In this document: positions 1-10,381 of the stretch, piece after piece
How the letters are laid out: each line of letters opens with the position of its first letter
Position numbering within the stretch: position 1 is the stretch's first letter
Assembly: GCA_023055425.1 (NCBI GenBank)
Contig: JALGPY010000001.1
Location: 108,977,057-109,041,056, forward strand
Origin: Linanthus parryae
Taxonomy: Eukaryota > Streptophyta > Magnoliopsida > Ericales > Polemoniaceae
DNA: 64,000 bases
Direction of reading: 5' to 3'
Position numbers and translations under genes: made by a program
The notes under the pieces: generated by a model
Told to the model about the DNA's origin: nothing
Database searches by the model: none
Seen by the model: only the letters and a program-made list of their open reading frames with translations

Positions 1-589
1 ATCAAAGAAGAACAACACAATTAAAAGAATCGAAACATGAATCAATAGCATAAATCCTGAAAATTGTCTAGTGCATAAACCCTAGGTTCATCTCCATAAA
101 ACCTAGCAAAAGTAATTACCTACGCATAATACGAGAGATAAATAACGAGAGTTTCTCCATACAATTGATAAAGAGAAGAAGAAGAAATAAACCGGGAAAT
201 CGGAACTCCGGCGGGAACCCGAGCTCTTCCTCCTTGGTCTTCGTTCCCTTCTGTCTCCTGCTTCGTCGTCCTTTTTTTTTCGTCTTCTATCGTGAATGTA
301 CGTCACTGCTTAATTCCTCAAAACAGCCCACTTGATGTAAAAATCCTTTATTTTCAAAACTGACCCCCAAATTTGGATTTTAATTAAAAACTCTAGGGCT
401 GTAGCTAACACAAAATCGTGCCTCCTCTTTTCCCATTTCTCCTTTATTGCAATGTGCCCCCATCATCTCAAACTTTTCTTTTTTACTTCACTTTGCCCCA
501 GCCACAAAATCAGCAAACAGAGGACCCTTTCTTCTTCTTTTCTTTTCTCTGTTCTTCTCTTGCGTTGCTCTGTTTTGCTTCGGCATCTG
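1..589. other. No gene recognised; low-complexity leader
   Basis: AT-rich DNA with pyrimidine-rich runs around 418-560. Short open frames on both strands show no recognisable domain and are low-complexity. The phrase types around 300-400 resemble non-coding leaders of plant transposons such as the one near 54,270-54,330, but no termini or repeats could be placed. Confidence 0.4.
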
Positions 590-1620
590 AGGTGATTCGC
601 TACGATGTTGTTTTGTTTATTGGCAGGTTGTTTAGTTGGTTAATTGGGTTAAGGAGCTTGATGAATCGGTGGGGTAATTGGTTGTTTATATGGTTTGGTC
701 TGATTCGTGGGTAAGTTGTTGATGGTGTTGGTCAGTGTGGTTGTTTGTTGTAATGTTGGAGAAGAGGCAGGTTAGTGAATTGGTAGTTGGGTTTAATGTG
801 GTCTATAGTGTTTGTATTAGGTTAATGAGGATGATGGTGAATTGAGATGTTGTGGACAGGGTGATTAATGTGTTAGTTATTGTGATATAGGTCTGTTCAT
901 GAATTGGTGGCAGAGGTGTATTTGCAATGGAGTAGGAGGGTTACTATTTTGTGGTGATGAGGTACAGTAGGTTGTTGGTAGTTTGGATTAGTTGCAGTAG
1001 GTATTGTTGGGTTTAGGCTTAGGTATTATCATGGATTGATGTAGGTAGTTATGGTGAAATGGTTTGATGTTGGTATTCTACTGGTGTTTGTGATTGAATT
1101 GGTTGTCGGTTAGTTTGTTTGGGCTAATGGAGAATGGTGTAATGGTACTGCTGGGTTTTGGTGTCAATTGAGAAGGAGGGATGAAGGTTATTAGTGGTAA
1201 TGGTGGGTCTGGTACTGGTAGTATTGGGTAGGTGTTGAAGGTAGGCTTGAAGTGGCAGTGGAGGGAATGGTAGTTAGGTTGTTTGGTGAATGTAGGTTTG
1301 GGTGTTAGCTGGTAGTATGCAGGTTGTATTTTGGGTGTTGGTTAAAGGGTGTGATGTTGAAGTTGAGGTCATGGTGAATTGGAGGTGGATCAATGGTTGT
1401 GTTGTTTAGGAGCAGTAGTTAATTGCAAGTGGTAGGTTATAGAGAAGATTGGTGAAAGAGTAATGTAATGGTTGTGTGGTCTTGGTTGGTGACGAATTGG
1501 GAGGCAGTTTGGGTACTGTGATGGTTGTTGTAGGTAATTGGTTATGGAGGATAGGAGGGTTAAAGGTAGCTAATGGAGAAGGCAATTGGGTGGTTTAAAT
1601 GGTGACTATATAAATGATTT
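590..1620 (+). other. G/T-rich, C-depleted strand-asymmetric tract
   Basis: For about 1 kb the + strand is made almost entirely of G, T and A. Sample 60-base lines contain only 2-3 C residues (for example 721-780, 901-960, 1021-1080, 1381-1440), roughly 3-5 percent C. The tract ends abruptly near 1,620, where C-rich text resumes. Short GGTTGTTG- and GGTAG-like words recur without a strict period. No coding frame crosses it. It may be a decayed transposon interior; nothing in it identifies a family. Confidence 0.6.
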
Positions 1621-2043
1621 CTTCTTCTTGCCTTGAACTCCAGCTTCATAGTCCCAACAGCTCTTGCACTTAGCTACAAACTCCCTTCCCCTTGAGCTTT
1701 ACTCTAAATTCCGAAGTTCGTTTCCTTTCCCGTTCCACGCTCCGAGCCTCCGGCATCTAAGAATCACAACACTAACAAACCGGGTGTAAAATGTGACAAT
1801 TATAGCTCAAATTACTCGAAGACGCCCGGACTAATCAAATATGCACATTAAGCTCTAACTCACGAATTCTTCACAATCGTAGCATAAATACAATGTATTT
1901 TATCCGGAAATCACACAAAACGGTAGTCTTTCGACTGTAAATATAACACCGTAAACGGGGTTATCAGACACATTCATATGAGATGATCCGTAACTATTTC
2001 TTACAGTAAATTCAGCGACTCATTATCTATTTCCGTTTTGCAG
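1621..2043. other. Intergenic or intronic DNA, nothing recognised
   Basis: Ordinary-composition sequence between the G/T-rich tract and the first recognisable exon. It ends in a polypyrimidine stretch and AG at 2,042-2,043, which serves as the splice acceptor of the zinc-finger exon. No repeat, ORF or RNA gene was recognised. Confidence 0.4.
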
Positions 2044-3136
2044 TATTTTCGGGGACCAGGTGGTTGCAAGTTTGGCGATGCTTGCAAGTACAAGCACTCG
2101 TTTGATGACCCTGATGTTCAAATTAACGAGCTAAATTTCATTGGCCTGCCACTAAGACCTGTAAGACTCGCTCGCTCATTTATAATGAAACTAGGGCTGT
2201 AGATTCCCATATACACCTCATCTTGACCTTTCCGCAATTTCAAACAGGGAGAAAAGGAATTCCCGTATTAAATGAGAAACGGTGCGTGCGCATACGGTGC
2301 CATTTGCAAATTTCACCATCCAGATCCTACTCCTAATGGAGACTCTGATCCTCAGGACCCAACACTGAATGATGGCACATTTCCCCTTATGCCCTCTGGA
2401 GGGTATATCGGCGAGACATCTGATGATGTGTTGCATGAGTCTGGGCCTATGATGCAGGCTCAAGAACCCTGGCCCACACAAACGCCACCGGACCAAAATA
2501 TTTTCCTTTATGAGAGTGGCAGCTTGTCTTATGTTCCAAATGAGTTCCTCCCCAGATCCTCGTCTCACCAGGATTACCAGAATCCTGGATGGAACGCGTA
2601 TCGACCTGGATCCTCATCTCAACAGCGTGGTTACAAGAATCCTGGATGGAACGCGTATCAACACCAGGTATTCATTCGAAAGTTCATTTCGTGGGATTTT
2701 TCATCTGATCAACACATTTCATGTATCTCCCATCACTTTAGTATAACTTTTCTCATCTTAGATGATGAAGCTTGAGGCGATTAATTAGTCTACTGAAATA
2801 TCCTATTCGTGTCACTTATGTTAAGTACTTTCATAGGCTTTCTGGTTTTCTGCTGATTTTCATGTGGCAAAGCATCTGGTACGATATCGGACTGCATTTG
2901 TCTCTGGCTTGTTGCACTTTTGTGTTTGGGATGGGTGATGTACTGTTAGGTATTTTTTGTTGTTGGCAAAGGATTTATTCGTCCTAATACACTTCTCGTC
3001 AATGATTTTAGCAGGTCCCCAACTACCACCCTCAAACAAGTACTTTGTATCATCATTCAGGTGCAGCTTCAAGCAGCAATGTTATGAGGAAGGACAAAGA
3101 TCAAGTCGGTCAATTTCGCATGTTTCCTCACCAATG
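2044..3136 (+). pseudogene. CCCH-type zinc-finger gene remnant (plant ZFN-like)
   Basis: Three exon-like blocks bounded by AG/GT: 2,044-2,160, 2,248-2,667 and from 3,015. Block 1 encodes the end of a C-x5-C-x3-H finger (CKFGDACKYKH) followed by the linker NFIGLPLRPGEKE, typical of plant multi-CCCH RNA/DNA-binding proteins. Block 2 should hold the next finger, but the first Cys codon reads Phe (EFPY instead of ECPY) and the following aromatic codon is TAA, before MRNGACAYGAICKFHH. Block 3 continues in a Ser/His-rich frame and stops at TGA 3,134-3,136. The other fingers expected of this family are not visible upstream or downstream. A dead fragment is the simplest reading; the close Arabidopsis relatives would be the multi-finger C3H proteins. 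Family sure, exact orthologue not. Confidence 0.8.
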
Positions 3137-3288
3137 ATGCATTTAACAGCTTGGTCTTTGGACAATGTATGTATATGTATGGATCCGTTTTTTTGTCCGA
3201 GTACTTCTGAACCGTCAAGTTACATGCTGATGGGTGGTCTTGCATCTGTGGGATTTAGTTGAACTCTGTGGTGTGCCTCTGTCTATTA

Positions 3289-3539
3289 CTACCTCCGTTT
3301 CGTCTGCGTTTGACTTTTTAACCCGTAACTGAGTCACTTTGACTTGGTGATTTGGGTACCAAAACGATGTAATTTTTTAACAATTTTTTCATGGTATTTT
3401 AGAATAAACTTTTCTCTATAACACCATGCAAAGATTATCAAATTTTTGTATCGTTTTACTAATCAAATCACCGGATGAAAGTAACCCAGTGAATAGTGAC
3501 AAAAAGTGAAGTAGGCTGAAACAGGCGAAACAGAGGTAG
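3289..3539. mobile_element. Stowaway-like MITE (Tc1/mariner type)
   Basis: 251-bp element with terminal inverted repeats: left CTACCTCCGTTTCGTCTG, right end reverse-complement CTACCTCTGTTTCGCCTG (two mismatches). It is flanked on both sides by TA (3,287-3,288 and 3,540-3,541), the TSD of Tc1/mariner elements. The CTNCCTCCGT terminus is characteristic of plant Stowaway MITEs. It is non-coding and lies between the CCCH remnant and unassigned DNA. Confidence 0.85.
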
Positions 3540-3541
3540 TA

Positions 3542-5801
3542 TTTACTTAACTGTATGTCCTGCTACATCTAACTGCTGCTCTTAAAAGTTCTTACAATAG
3601 TTCATCTATTTCAGGTAAACCTCACCTGAGTAGGTTTTTTTAACCTCACTCTATCTCTGCTACTTATCCATGATTATGTTGAGTTCAAATTGTGTCAAAC
3701 GTCAATTTATGCTTACTCTTTATGATGAAAGATTGTTGATTCATGTGGATTTGTGGTTCTGTAGGATGATTTTGCTCAGAGAAACGGTTGAATAGCTTCG
3801 ATTTGTTTTACAGGGTTTTAATGGATCTTGATCTTACCCACACCTCGCCACCAGTAGCGCCATATGCAGCTACCATTCTGCCAGGTCTAGATTTCTTTCC
3901 AAATAGTACTGAAATTATGTATTCCTCAATGTGTTCTCTAAATAGTGGAATTGGGGATTTTGTAAGCAGGGGTACTGTATTCTTTGTAATCAAGGATTTC
4001 TTTATCGACTGGATGAATTTCGTTTCTCCGATGGCCGATTTTTGGAGTCGTGGTATAGGGACGCTCATAAACAGATGAAAATCTCACCGACGAGGTAATT
4101 TACAATGTGCTGACGCATATTTTTACATTGCCAGAGAAAGCTGATGCCAGGCCTTTGACAGTTTGAATAGTTGAGTAGCTAATGAAGTACTATCTTGGTT
4201 TCTCTAATTTCTTATCTTTATTAATTCTCATTTGTGCCTCACCATAGGGAAGCACTACCTTAGTTTCTCAGAAACTGCTACTGTTGATTTGCCCTTTTGT
4301 CATTTTCTATGTGAAGCTACTACTGCATTCTGTAGGTGGAGAACTTGAAGTACAGAGGTCCATGGAAAAAGAGCAATTGCGAGAGGGGAATCAGAATAAG
4401 GTTAAACATTTTGAATTGTCGAGATTGTTTCCCTTGGTTGACAATAATATTAAATTTATGATAAGCACCCGAGTTCTCGAGTGCACAAGGATGTTATCGG
4501 GCACTGATTGAGGTTATTGGGCATGAGTTTCCTCTAGGGTAGTGACCTCGCGTACGTTTTAGGTTACTAAAGCGTTATAAATTATATGGATTGAGAGTTT
4601 CAAGCCTAATTTTAGTTACTACAGAGTACGTGATTTCAATTTATTGACCATAAATTTAGCTAAACTTCGCATATGTACTTTGGCTTGCTTGCAAAGCTAT
4701 ATTGCTCTTTTTAATTGACATAACTAAAATACAGAAAGGTCGGGGTTAAACAATGTTCGGTCATAATAGGCTTTATATGCATTTTGCTACCTTATATAAT
4801 TTCGAACTTCGAATGTCATTATAACAAGGTGCTAACTTGCAATTGATTTCTGAATATGTTACTAGAGATTCTAATCTAAACTTTATTTTGCTGGATGGTA
4901 CATGGAGCAATTCCGCTGCATTGTTCAGAGTTCAGACGGTTAAAGGTTTTACTACATACCTAAGCCTTTCTCCATTATTTATTTTGCAATGTAATCATGA
5001 TATAGTATCTCTTGTATATCTCAAAATAGCCATGTTTACTTTATTAGCTATTATTGTGCTATAATTTGCAATTGCTGCAACTACTAATTCTTTCATTTAA
5101 TCGCTAGAAAGTGTCTGAATTTGATGTTTTCTGTCGAACTCTGTTTTCTGGAGTATCCGAGGTAAAATTTATGTAATTATTTTGAACTAGACCTGTTTGA
5201 CTCACAATTTACTGGATGCAACTTGTTTTAACTTCTGACAGTATCTACTGTTTGAAATATTTGATATGCTTGTCACTCGGCATCTATCACTTGTGTGTTT
5301 CAGTTAATATGAGGAAATTATCATTTTATGTGATCTATAATCTAATGTTACTTCTGACTGGTTTTGATATTTTTTAGCTATATCACACCAGATTATACTA
5401 TTAGACTTGTAAGTTCACGATCTTTAAGAACATGTTTCATTTTATGTGCCCTTATTTTTTTTTAAGGAAAACCTTTAATTGTCATTTCATTCAATTATTT
5501 TAAAAGAAACCATGGAAATAGATATTTTATGATTTGCGTTGGTTTATTTTATTTGATTGAGATTATGATAGATGATAATTCTGACTGACGTTCTAAATTC
5601 GCTACTTTATGTTGGTTTGTGATCCACCAGCACATTTGTTTATACCTTTTCTTTGAGAAACATTTGTTTATACATTTTGTCTTGAGAAACATTTGTTTAT
5701 ACCTTTGTACCAGGTAGCGTTTTTTGCTTGCTGTCACAGACACTCTGTTCTTGTTGCTGATGGGAGGTCTTGGTAAATCTATTTCGTTGGCTGCTTAACA
5801 G
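3542..5801. other. AT-rich DNA, no gene recognised
   Basis: No domain-bearing frame on either strand. Small open frames at 3,788-4,078 and 4,284-4,511 were inspected; neither matches a family I know and neither is flanked by convincing splice signals. The text looks like intronic or decayed DNA. A possible Helitron 5' end (TC after A, TCTCTGCTACT-like) lies at 3,654 but is unproven. Confidence 0.4.
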
Positions 5802-5876
5802 GTGATTGATAATGATCGTGGAGTCCACATGAGGCCTATGCCTGGAATGGTTAGCTCGATACCCTCAAGTTCTAAG
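5802..5876 (+). other. Isolated exon-like block, family unknown
   Basis: A 75-bp, 25-codon open block preceded by a polypyrimidine-poor AACAG acceptor and followed by AAG|GTAATT. It encodes a Met/Pro/Ser-rich peptide containing GVHMRPMPGM. I do not recognise the source gene. It lies between two pseudogenes and may be another captured or decayed exon. It could also be a chance open stretch. Confidence 0.3.
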
Positions 5877-6812
5877 GTAATTCAGCCTCCTTGTCTCTCA
5901 CTATATCCTTTGGAATGCCACTAGAAAAGAACTACCATGTCAAAAGGAGTTGTCCTACATATCTTGACTGAAAAGTAAATTCTTGGCAAATGACAAACGA
6001 TTATCATAATATCAATGCTGCTGCTATTCCTGTGCTGAATACTAGCAATAGTAGTATTGTATGTTGTCCTGAAGTAGAATTGTAATCATCTCCTGGCATA
6101 ATGTGAATGTTTCTCACTGGTGTTTGGTTAATTTGAGCCATGATTATCTTTTTGTATGGATTTGCTTCCATATCCTTGTGATTCGAAGCCTAACTACATA
6201 TTTCTAGGTACTGCAAGGGCGGACTAGCCGATAAAGTGTCATAGAGTAGTTGTTTGAGGAATTATTATTTGTAAATTACGCAGTGTTTTAGGTAATTTAA
6301 GGAATATAGGACCTGGAGGTCATATACATCATGTCAAATGTGAAGATCTCTATTCTGAGCATCTCCAATATACAAATTTCATAGCGATTATATTTAAAAT
6401 ATGAAGGGGGTGGGTCTCTTCTTTAATTTTTTAAAGCGGAGTTTTATTCTGCTCTTTATAATTAAAAAACTAAAAAGTATACGACTAAATTTTACGTTTC
6501 TATTTATATCCTCTCTTACTTTGTTGCATTGACTCATTTGTTGGGTTTGGATAAACTTACCATTTAGGGATAGTTTGATTTAATTCGTTACTGACGGAGT
6601 GGCAATATGCTGCCTGCTTTGTCAAAGCATAGATTGTAGGAAGTTTTGTTAGTAGTTGTTTGGGGTTGTTGGATAATTATCCTTTAATTATGAAGGTAAC
6701 ATGCATCGTATTAGCAAAGGCGCACCTGAAATGCTTTGTAAATGTTTCGATATAACCTTTGAGATGTGAGAGTAGTATGTTCTTCTATCTAACTTATGAC
6801 AATCTCTTTTTA
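5877..6812. other. AT-rich DNA, nothing recognised
   Basis: Non-coding AT-rich sequence between the exon-like block and the H+-ATPase remnant. No inverted termini, tandem array or ORF with family similarity was seen. Confidence 0.4.
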
Positions 6813-7510
6813 CAGATACTGAACCTTGCACACAATAGATCATAGGTCGCGGAGTCCATATGGTCATTGATAAGTTTGCAGAGAGGGATTGCGGTGACTT
6901 ACAGTTGCTTACAGGTACTATTATATATAACTTATTTGTTTGGCACACTCTAGAATATCGATGTATGAAGCTTAGACCACGAAACTGAATGAGCTGATTT
7001 ATGTTCAACAGGAAGTTCCAATTGGTAAAAAGGAGAGTCCGGATGGTTTGTCCAAATTTTTTGGTCTGATGACTGTTTTCGATCCACGATGACATGACAG
7101 TGCACAAGCGATAACAATGTCCTTGAATCTGGGGGTAAATGTTAAAATGATAACAGGTTCGAATGTCCTTATTTTAGTATCTCCTTAAACATACCAGTTT
7201 AATTATCTTCAGATTTGAGCAGTCCATTCTTTTAACCGGAGATCTGATATTTTAGAACTGACATATTCTCCTATCTCTAATCTTCAATTTATTAATGTTA
7301 GAATGGTCACTGTCTATTGCATTTCATCTGCATGACCCTTTTGAATCTCAATTAGGTGATTAACTGGCTATAGCAGAGGAAACAGGGAGGCTTTTGGGAA
7401 TGGGAACCATTATGTACCCATCATCCACTTTGTTAGGACAGAAAAAAGATGAGTCCATTGTAGCTCTGACTGTAAATGAACTTATTGAAAAGGCTGACGG
7501 TTTTCCTGGT
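6813..7510 (+). pseudogene. Plasma-membrane H+-ATPase (P3A P-type) gene remnant
   Basis: Three exon-like blocks match the cytoplasmic nucleotide-binding/phosphorylation region of plant autoinhibited H+-ATPases: about 6,816-6,915 (ILNLAHN, VIDKFAER), 7,012-7,156 (EVPIGKKESPDG, FGLMTVFDP, NLGVNVKMITG) and about 7,356-7,509 ([39 protein letters not shown]). Intron positions carry plausible GT/AG signals. It is dead: an in-frame TAG follows the AHN block, a 1-bp loss in the GLRSLAVAY region forces a frameshift with TGA, the FDPPRHD region stops at TGA, and the GDQ glutamine codon is TAA. The catalytic-Asp exon, membrane helices and C-terminal autoinhibitory domain are absent from the window, so only a small internal piece of the roughly 950-residue enzyme is present. 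Confidence 0.9.
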
Positions 7511-8123
7511 AACAATTCTCATTGTTATATTGTAGTTTATACTGCTGGTTAACATATTTTTTTGTTTTGTTTTGATAACCTCTTACTAAGACATATTCTG
7601 GGTTAGGCTTCCAATGAGAGTATATCAATACCTTGAAAACATCTTGATAAGGGAGTTGTGTCGAGTTCTTTTGATGTTTTCTTATGTGCAACGTGTCTCT
7701 GTTGCCTGCAAACTGCAAACAGCCTATTGAATTGCTAGCATGTAGAAGTACTTACAATCTAATGTGGTTGCTCAATCATGATATATTTTGTATTTGGTAC
7801 AGCTCACAAATACTTGCAATCATGTTACTGAGGGTAGAACAAAAATCAGCAATAAGAGAGGTATTGTCACCTGGTAGCAGAACATTGAAGGGCAACAAGC
7901 TTGATGGCACCTCAAATAGAACTCTCGATCTTGGGCCTGCAACTAGCAATCAACTGGAGCTTATGGATCTGCAAAAAAATGCCATACTTGGCTTTATAGA
8001 TGGAGGAAGAGTGGTTCATTTCAGTTTGTTTTATTTATTTATTTTTGAGGAGGTTTGTTTTATTAAATTATTTCCAAAAATTATACTATTATTTTGCAAA
8101 CAGTTGCAAACATCAAGGCCACA
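7511..8123 (+). other. Unassigned DNA with one exon-like ORF segment
   Basis: No gene recognised. An open frame covers 7,684-8,154; its central part (about 7,861-8,010) looks coding-like (SNRTLDLGPATSN, LELMDLQKNAILGF), but I do not recognise the family. The H+-ATPase frame does not continue here, so this would be a different source gene if real. The end of the frame runs into the Helitron-like terminus. Confidence 0.3.
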
Positions 8124-8154
8124 CCGCGCGCAACGCGCGCTGGGTGGAACCTAG
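8124..8154 (+). mobile_element. Helitron-like 3' terminus (hairpin + CTAG|T)
   Basis: A GC-only stem-loop, GCGCGC (8,126-8,131) - AAC - GCGCGC (8,135-8,140), which can extend with flanking CACC/GGGTG pairing, is followed 10 bases later by CTAG (8,151-8,154) and then a T. A subterminal GC hairpin about 10-12 nt before CTRR with a host T after it is the diagnostic 3' end of Helitrons. If correct, the element lies to the left and could include the gene fragments at 5.8-8.1 kb. The 5' TC end was not securely located. Confidence 0.7.
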
Positions 8155-8582
8155 TATAACAAAAGTAGTGCGCTTAGGAGTATACCCAGCCCGTCCAAGC
8201 ACAAATTCAAACAAATCAATTCGGGTTCGGGTTAAATTCGGGCTAGCCCATTAAACTTAATAAACTAACATAATTATCATATTCAACTCAATTAGATTTG
8301 TCCAGATCGAATGTTAAATTTCAATGTTGAGTCTCTCTCTCTAGAATGCTTTTGCATTTGTGAGGTGTGAGTTTATTTCTTGGGTTTTTTCTCCGTCGTT
8401 CGTCTTCGATCGGAATCTTCTAGTCTCTCTCGTTTATTGCTTTGTTCTCTCGTTTCTTTCTCTGTTCTTTTCCTTGTTTCTGCGATTCTAGGGGCCTTCT
8501 CCAAAGTTCTTTTGGTGGTTTCTCTGGGTCGCTCTGAGTCTTTGCTCCCGGTTTTCCCAAAAACTTTCTCATTCGCTGTAGT

Positions 8583-10381
8583 ATGTCGATCGAAGACTCT
8601 ACGGTGCAGATTTGGAGGAAGATTTGGAGATCGCAAACGAAGTGAATCAACATGTTCTAGTGGGAAAAATTATTTCCATTAAGAACTTTTTGGCGAATAC
8701 TGTTCTGAAGATAGCAAAGGGGATCTGGAAATTGAAAGATGAGATTCGGATGGAGATGTGGGACAGAAACAAGTATAACATCAGATTCAAAGACAAGGAG
8801 GATTGCAAACGAGTGATGGAAGGCGTACCATGGAATATTTCAAATAATTTGCTGATTTTGAAAAAATGGCCGGCGAAAATGGCGTTAAAGGATATCGATT
8901 TTGCCAAAGCTCCGTTCTGGATTCAGATTTTTTGGCTACCTCCAGCTTTCAAAACGGAGAAGAACGCAAGGAAAATTGGATCGATAGCCGGTGAACTAGT
9001 GGATATTGATGAAGAAACAATCGGCTCAAATCAAAGGTACCCACATCTTCGGTTTCAAGTTCTTGTTGAGGTTGATAAACCCTTAACACAAACTTTTTTC
9101 TATAACAAAAACAACCGGAGAATTAGACAGGGTTTCAGTTATGAGCATATTGGGGATTATTGTTATGGTTGTGGTATTCTTGGCCATATTGATCGTGATT
9201 GTCGATATCTCAAACCGGAACGGAGGGGTTGTAATGATTATGGGATATTTCTACGCTGTACTCCGAAGAAGAGTAGAGGTCCGAAACCGGCGTGGTTAAC
9301 ACCGGAGGCTGAAAAATCGCTGAAGATTTGGGGTTCGCCGAAAACAGAGTATGATGATGATGTTACGACGGCGATTGTACCCAGGGAAGCAGGAAAGCGC
9401 GTGGATGCTGAGGTGGAGGATGTTTCTAGTCCCCTGCAACAAAAATCTGGGGAGGGTGTGAAATCAGTACAACAGATCCATACGCAAAAGGACAAATCGG
9501 AATGACTAGCTGGCATAACACGCTCAATATCCTTCCCAGAAACTCAAATTCTGAGCGACGAGGACGATTTGGGAGATCACGAAAAACGCGTAGAATCTTT
9601 GGAGCACGAGGAGGAGTATGTCCCTGAAACCCAATTGGCATCAGGGGTCTTAGATGCAATTTATTTAAACTTAGGGAATGGGGTGAAAATTAAAACAACA
9701 GAAAAAAAAGGGCTGGAACAAAATCTGCCTCAGATTCAAGTGGGCTTTGAAGATTGGGCTGTAAAAGCTACAAGCGAACAAGGCCAGGGGCCCAATACAT
9801 CTCAATCAATAAGGAAAGGCCCAACGTGGAAAAGAATTAAACGTTCAGATTTAATGTCTGCTAGAGGGACAAAATTGGAAGTCGATGCTTTAAGTGAAGG
9901 GCAAAACGGAAATTTGAAAGAAACATTTATTAGTGAAAGATTGGGGAACCCCTTTACTGATGTAAGCCTGGCTAGGGTTTTCAACCGATACATTAGCTTG
10001 AAGAGGAAGGATGAAGAGATAGTGCAAGATGGGAATTCCTCGAAGAGGAGGTGTATGGAGATTCAAACAAGGGCTGGACAGAGGATTTCTAGCATTGATT
10101 CAACCACTGATGAAGAAGATAACAACAATATCAGTATGGTCTGCAAAAGTCAATCTCGGACTCCCTCACAAGCTGCGATTCAAATTTGCACAGAAACAAT
10201 GGTGGAAAGAAAGGTTAGTTATTTTTCTCAGTCGAATGTGGAGGAGGATAGATTATATGCTAAATATATGGAAGAATTTGAGGCCCAAATGGGTCTGGTT
10301 GAAACAAGGAAAATTCACACAGAGTCCAATACTGTCAAGGTGTTGGTGGCTGACCTTGAACAGGCACAAGAGAGATGTTAA
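8583..10381 (+). pseudogene. LINE-A ORF1: gag-like nucleic-acid-binding protein
   Basis: ORF1 of a plant L1: RNA-binding chaperone of the retrotransposition RNP. The best start is ATG 8,583; one frameshift near 8,610 is needed to enter the long frame (EEDLEIANE). The N-terminal half matches DUF4283 (HVLVGKIIS, VPWNISNNLLILKKW, APFWIQIFWLP), followed by a CCHC knuckle of the zf-CCHC_4 kind (CYGCGILGHIDRDC). The same frame runs on to 10,381 apart from a single in-frame TGA at 9,503-9,505, so ORF1 was about 600 codons. The C-terminal half is charged and variable, as usual. Its stop overlaps the ORF2 start in ATGTTAA. Confidence 0.88.

Noticed and set aside
3654..3664. Helitron 5' end candidate (A|TCTCTGCTACT)
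   Set aside because: Only a short degenerate match; without a second copy or empty site it cannot be called, so it is mentioned but not annotated.
3788..4078. 96-codon + strand ORF
   Set aside because: No recognisable domain, no splice or promoter context, and an equally long frame on the other strand.
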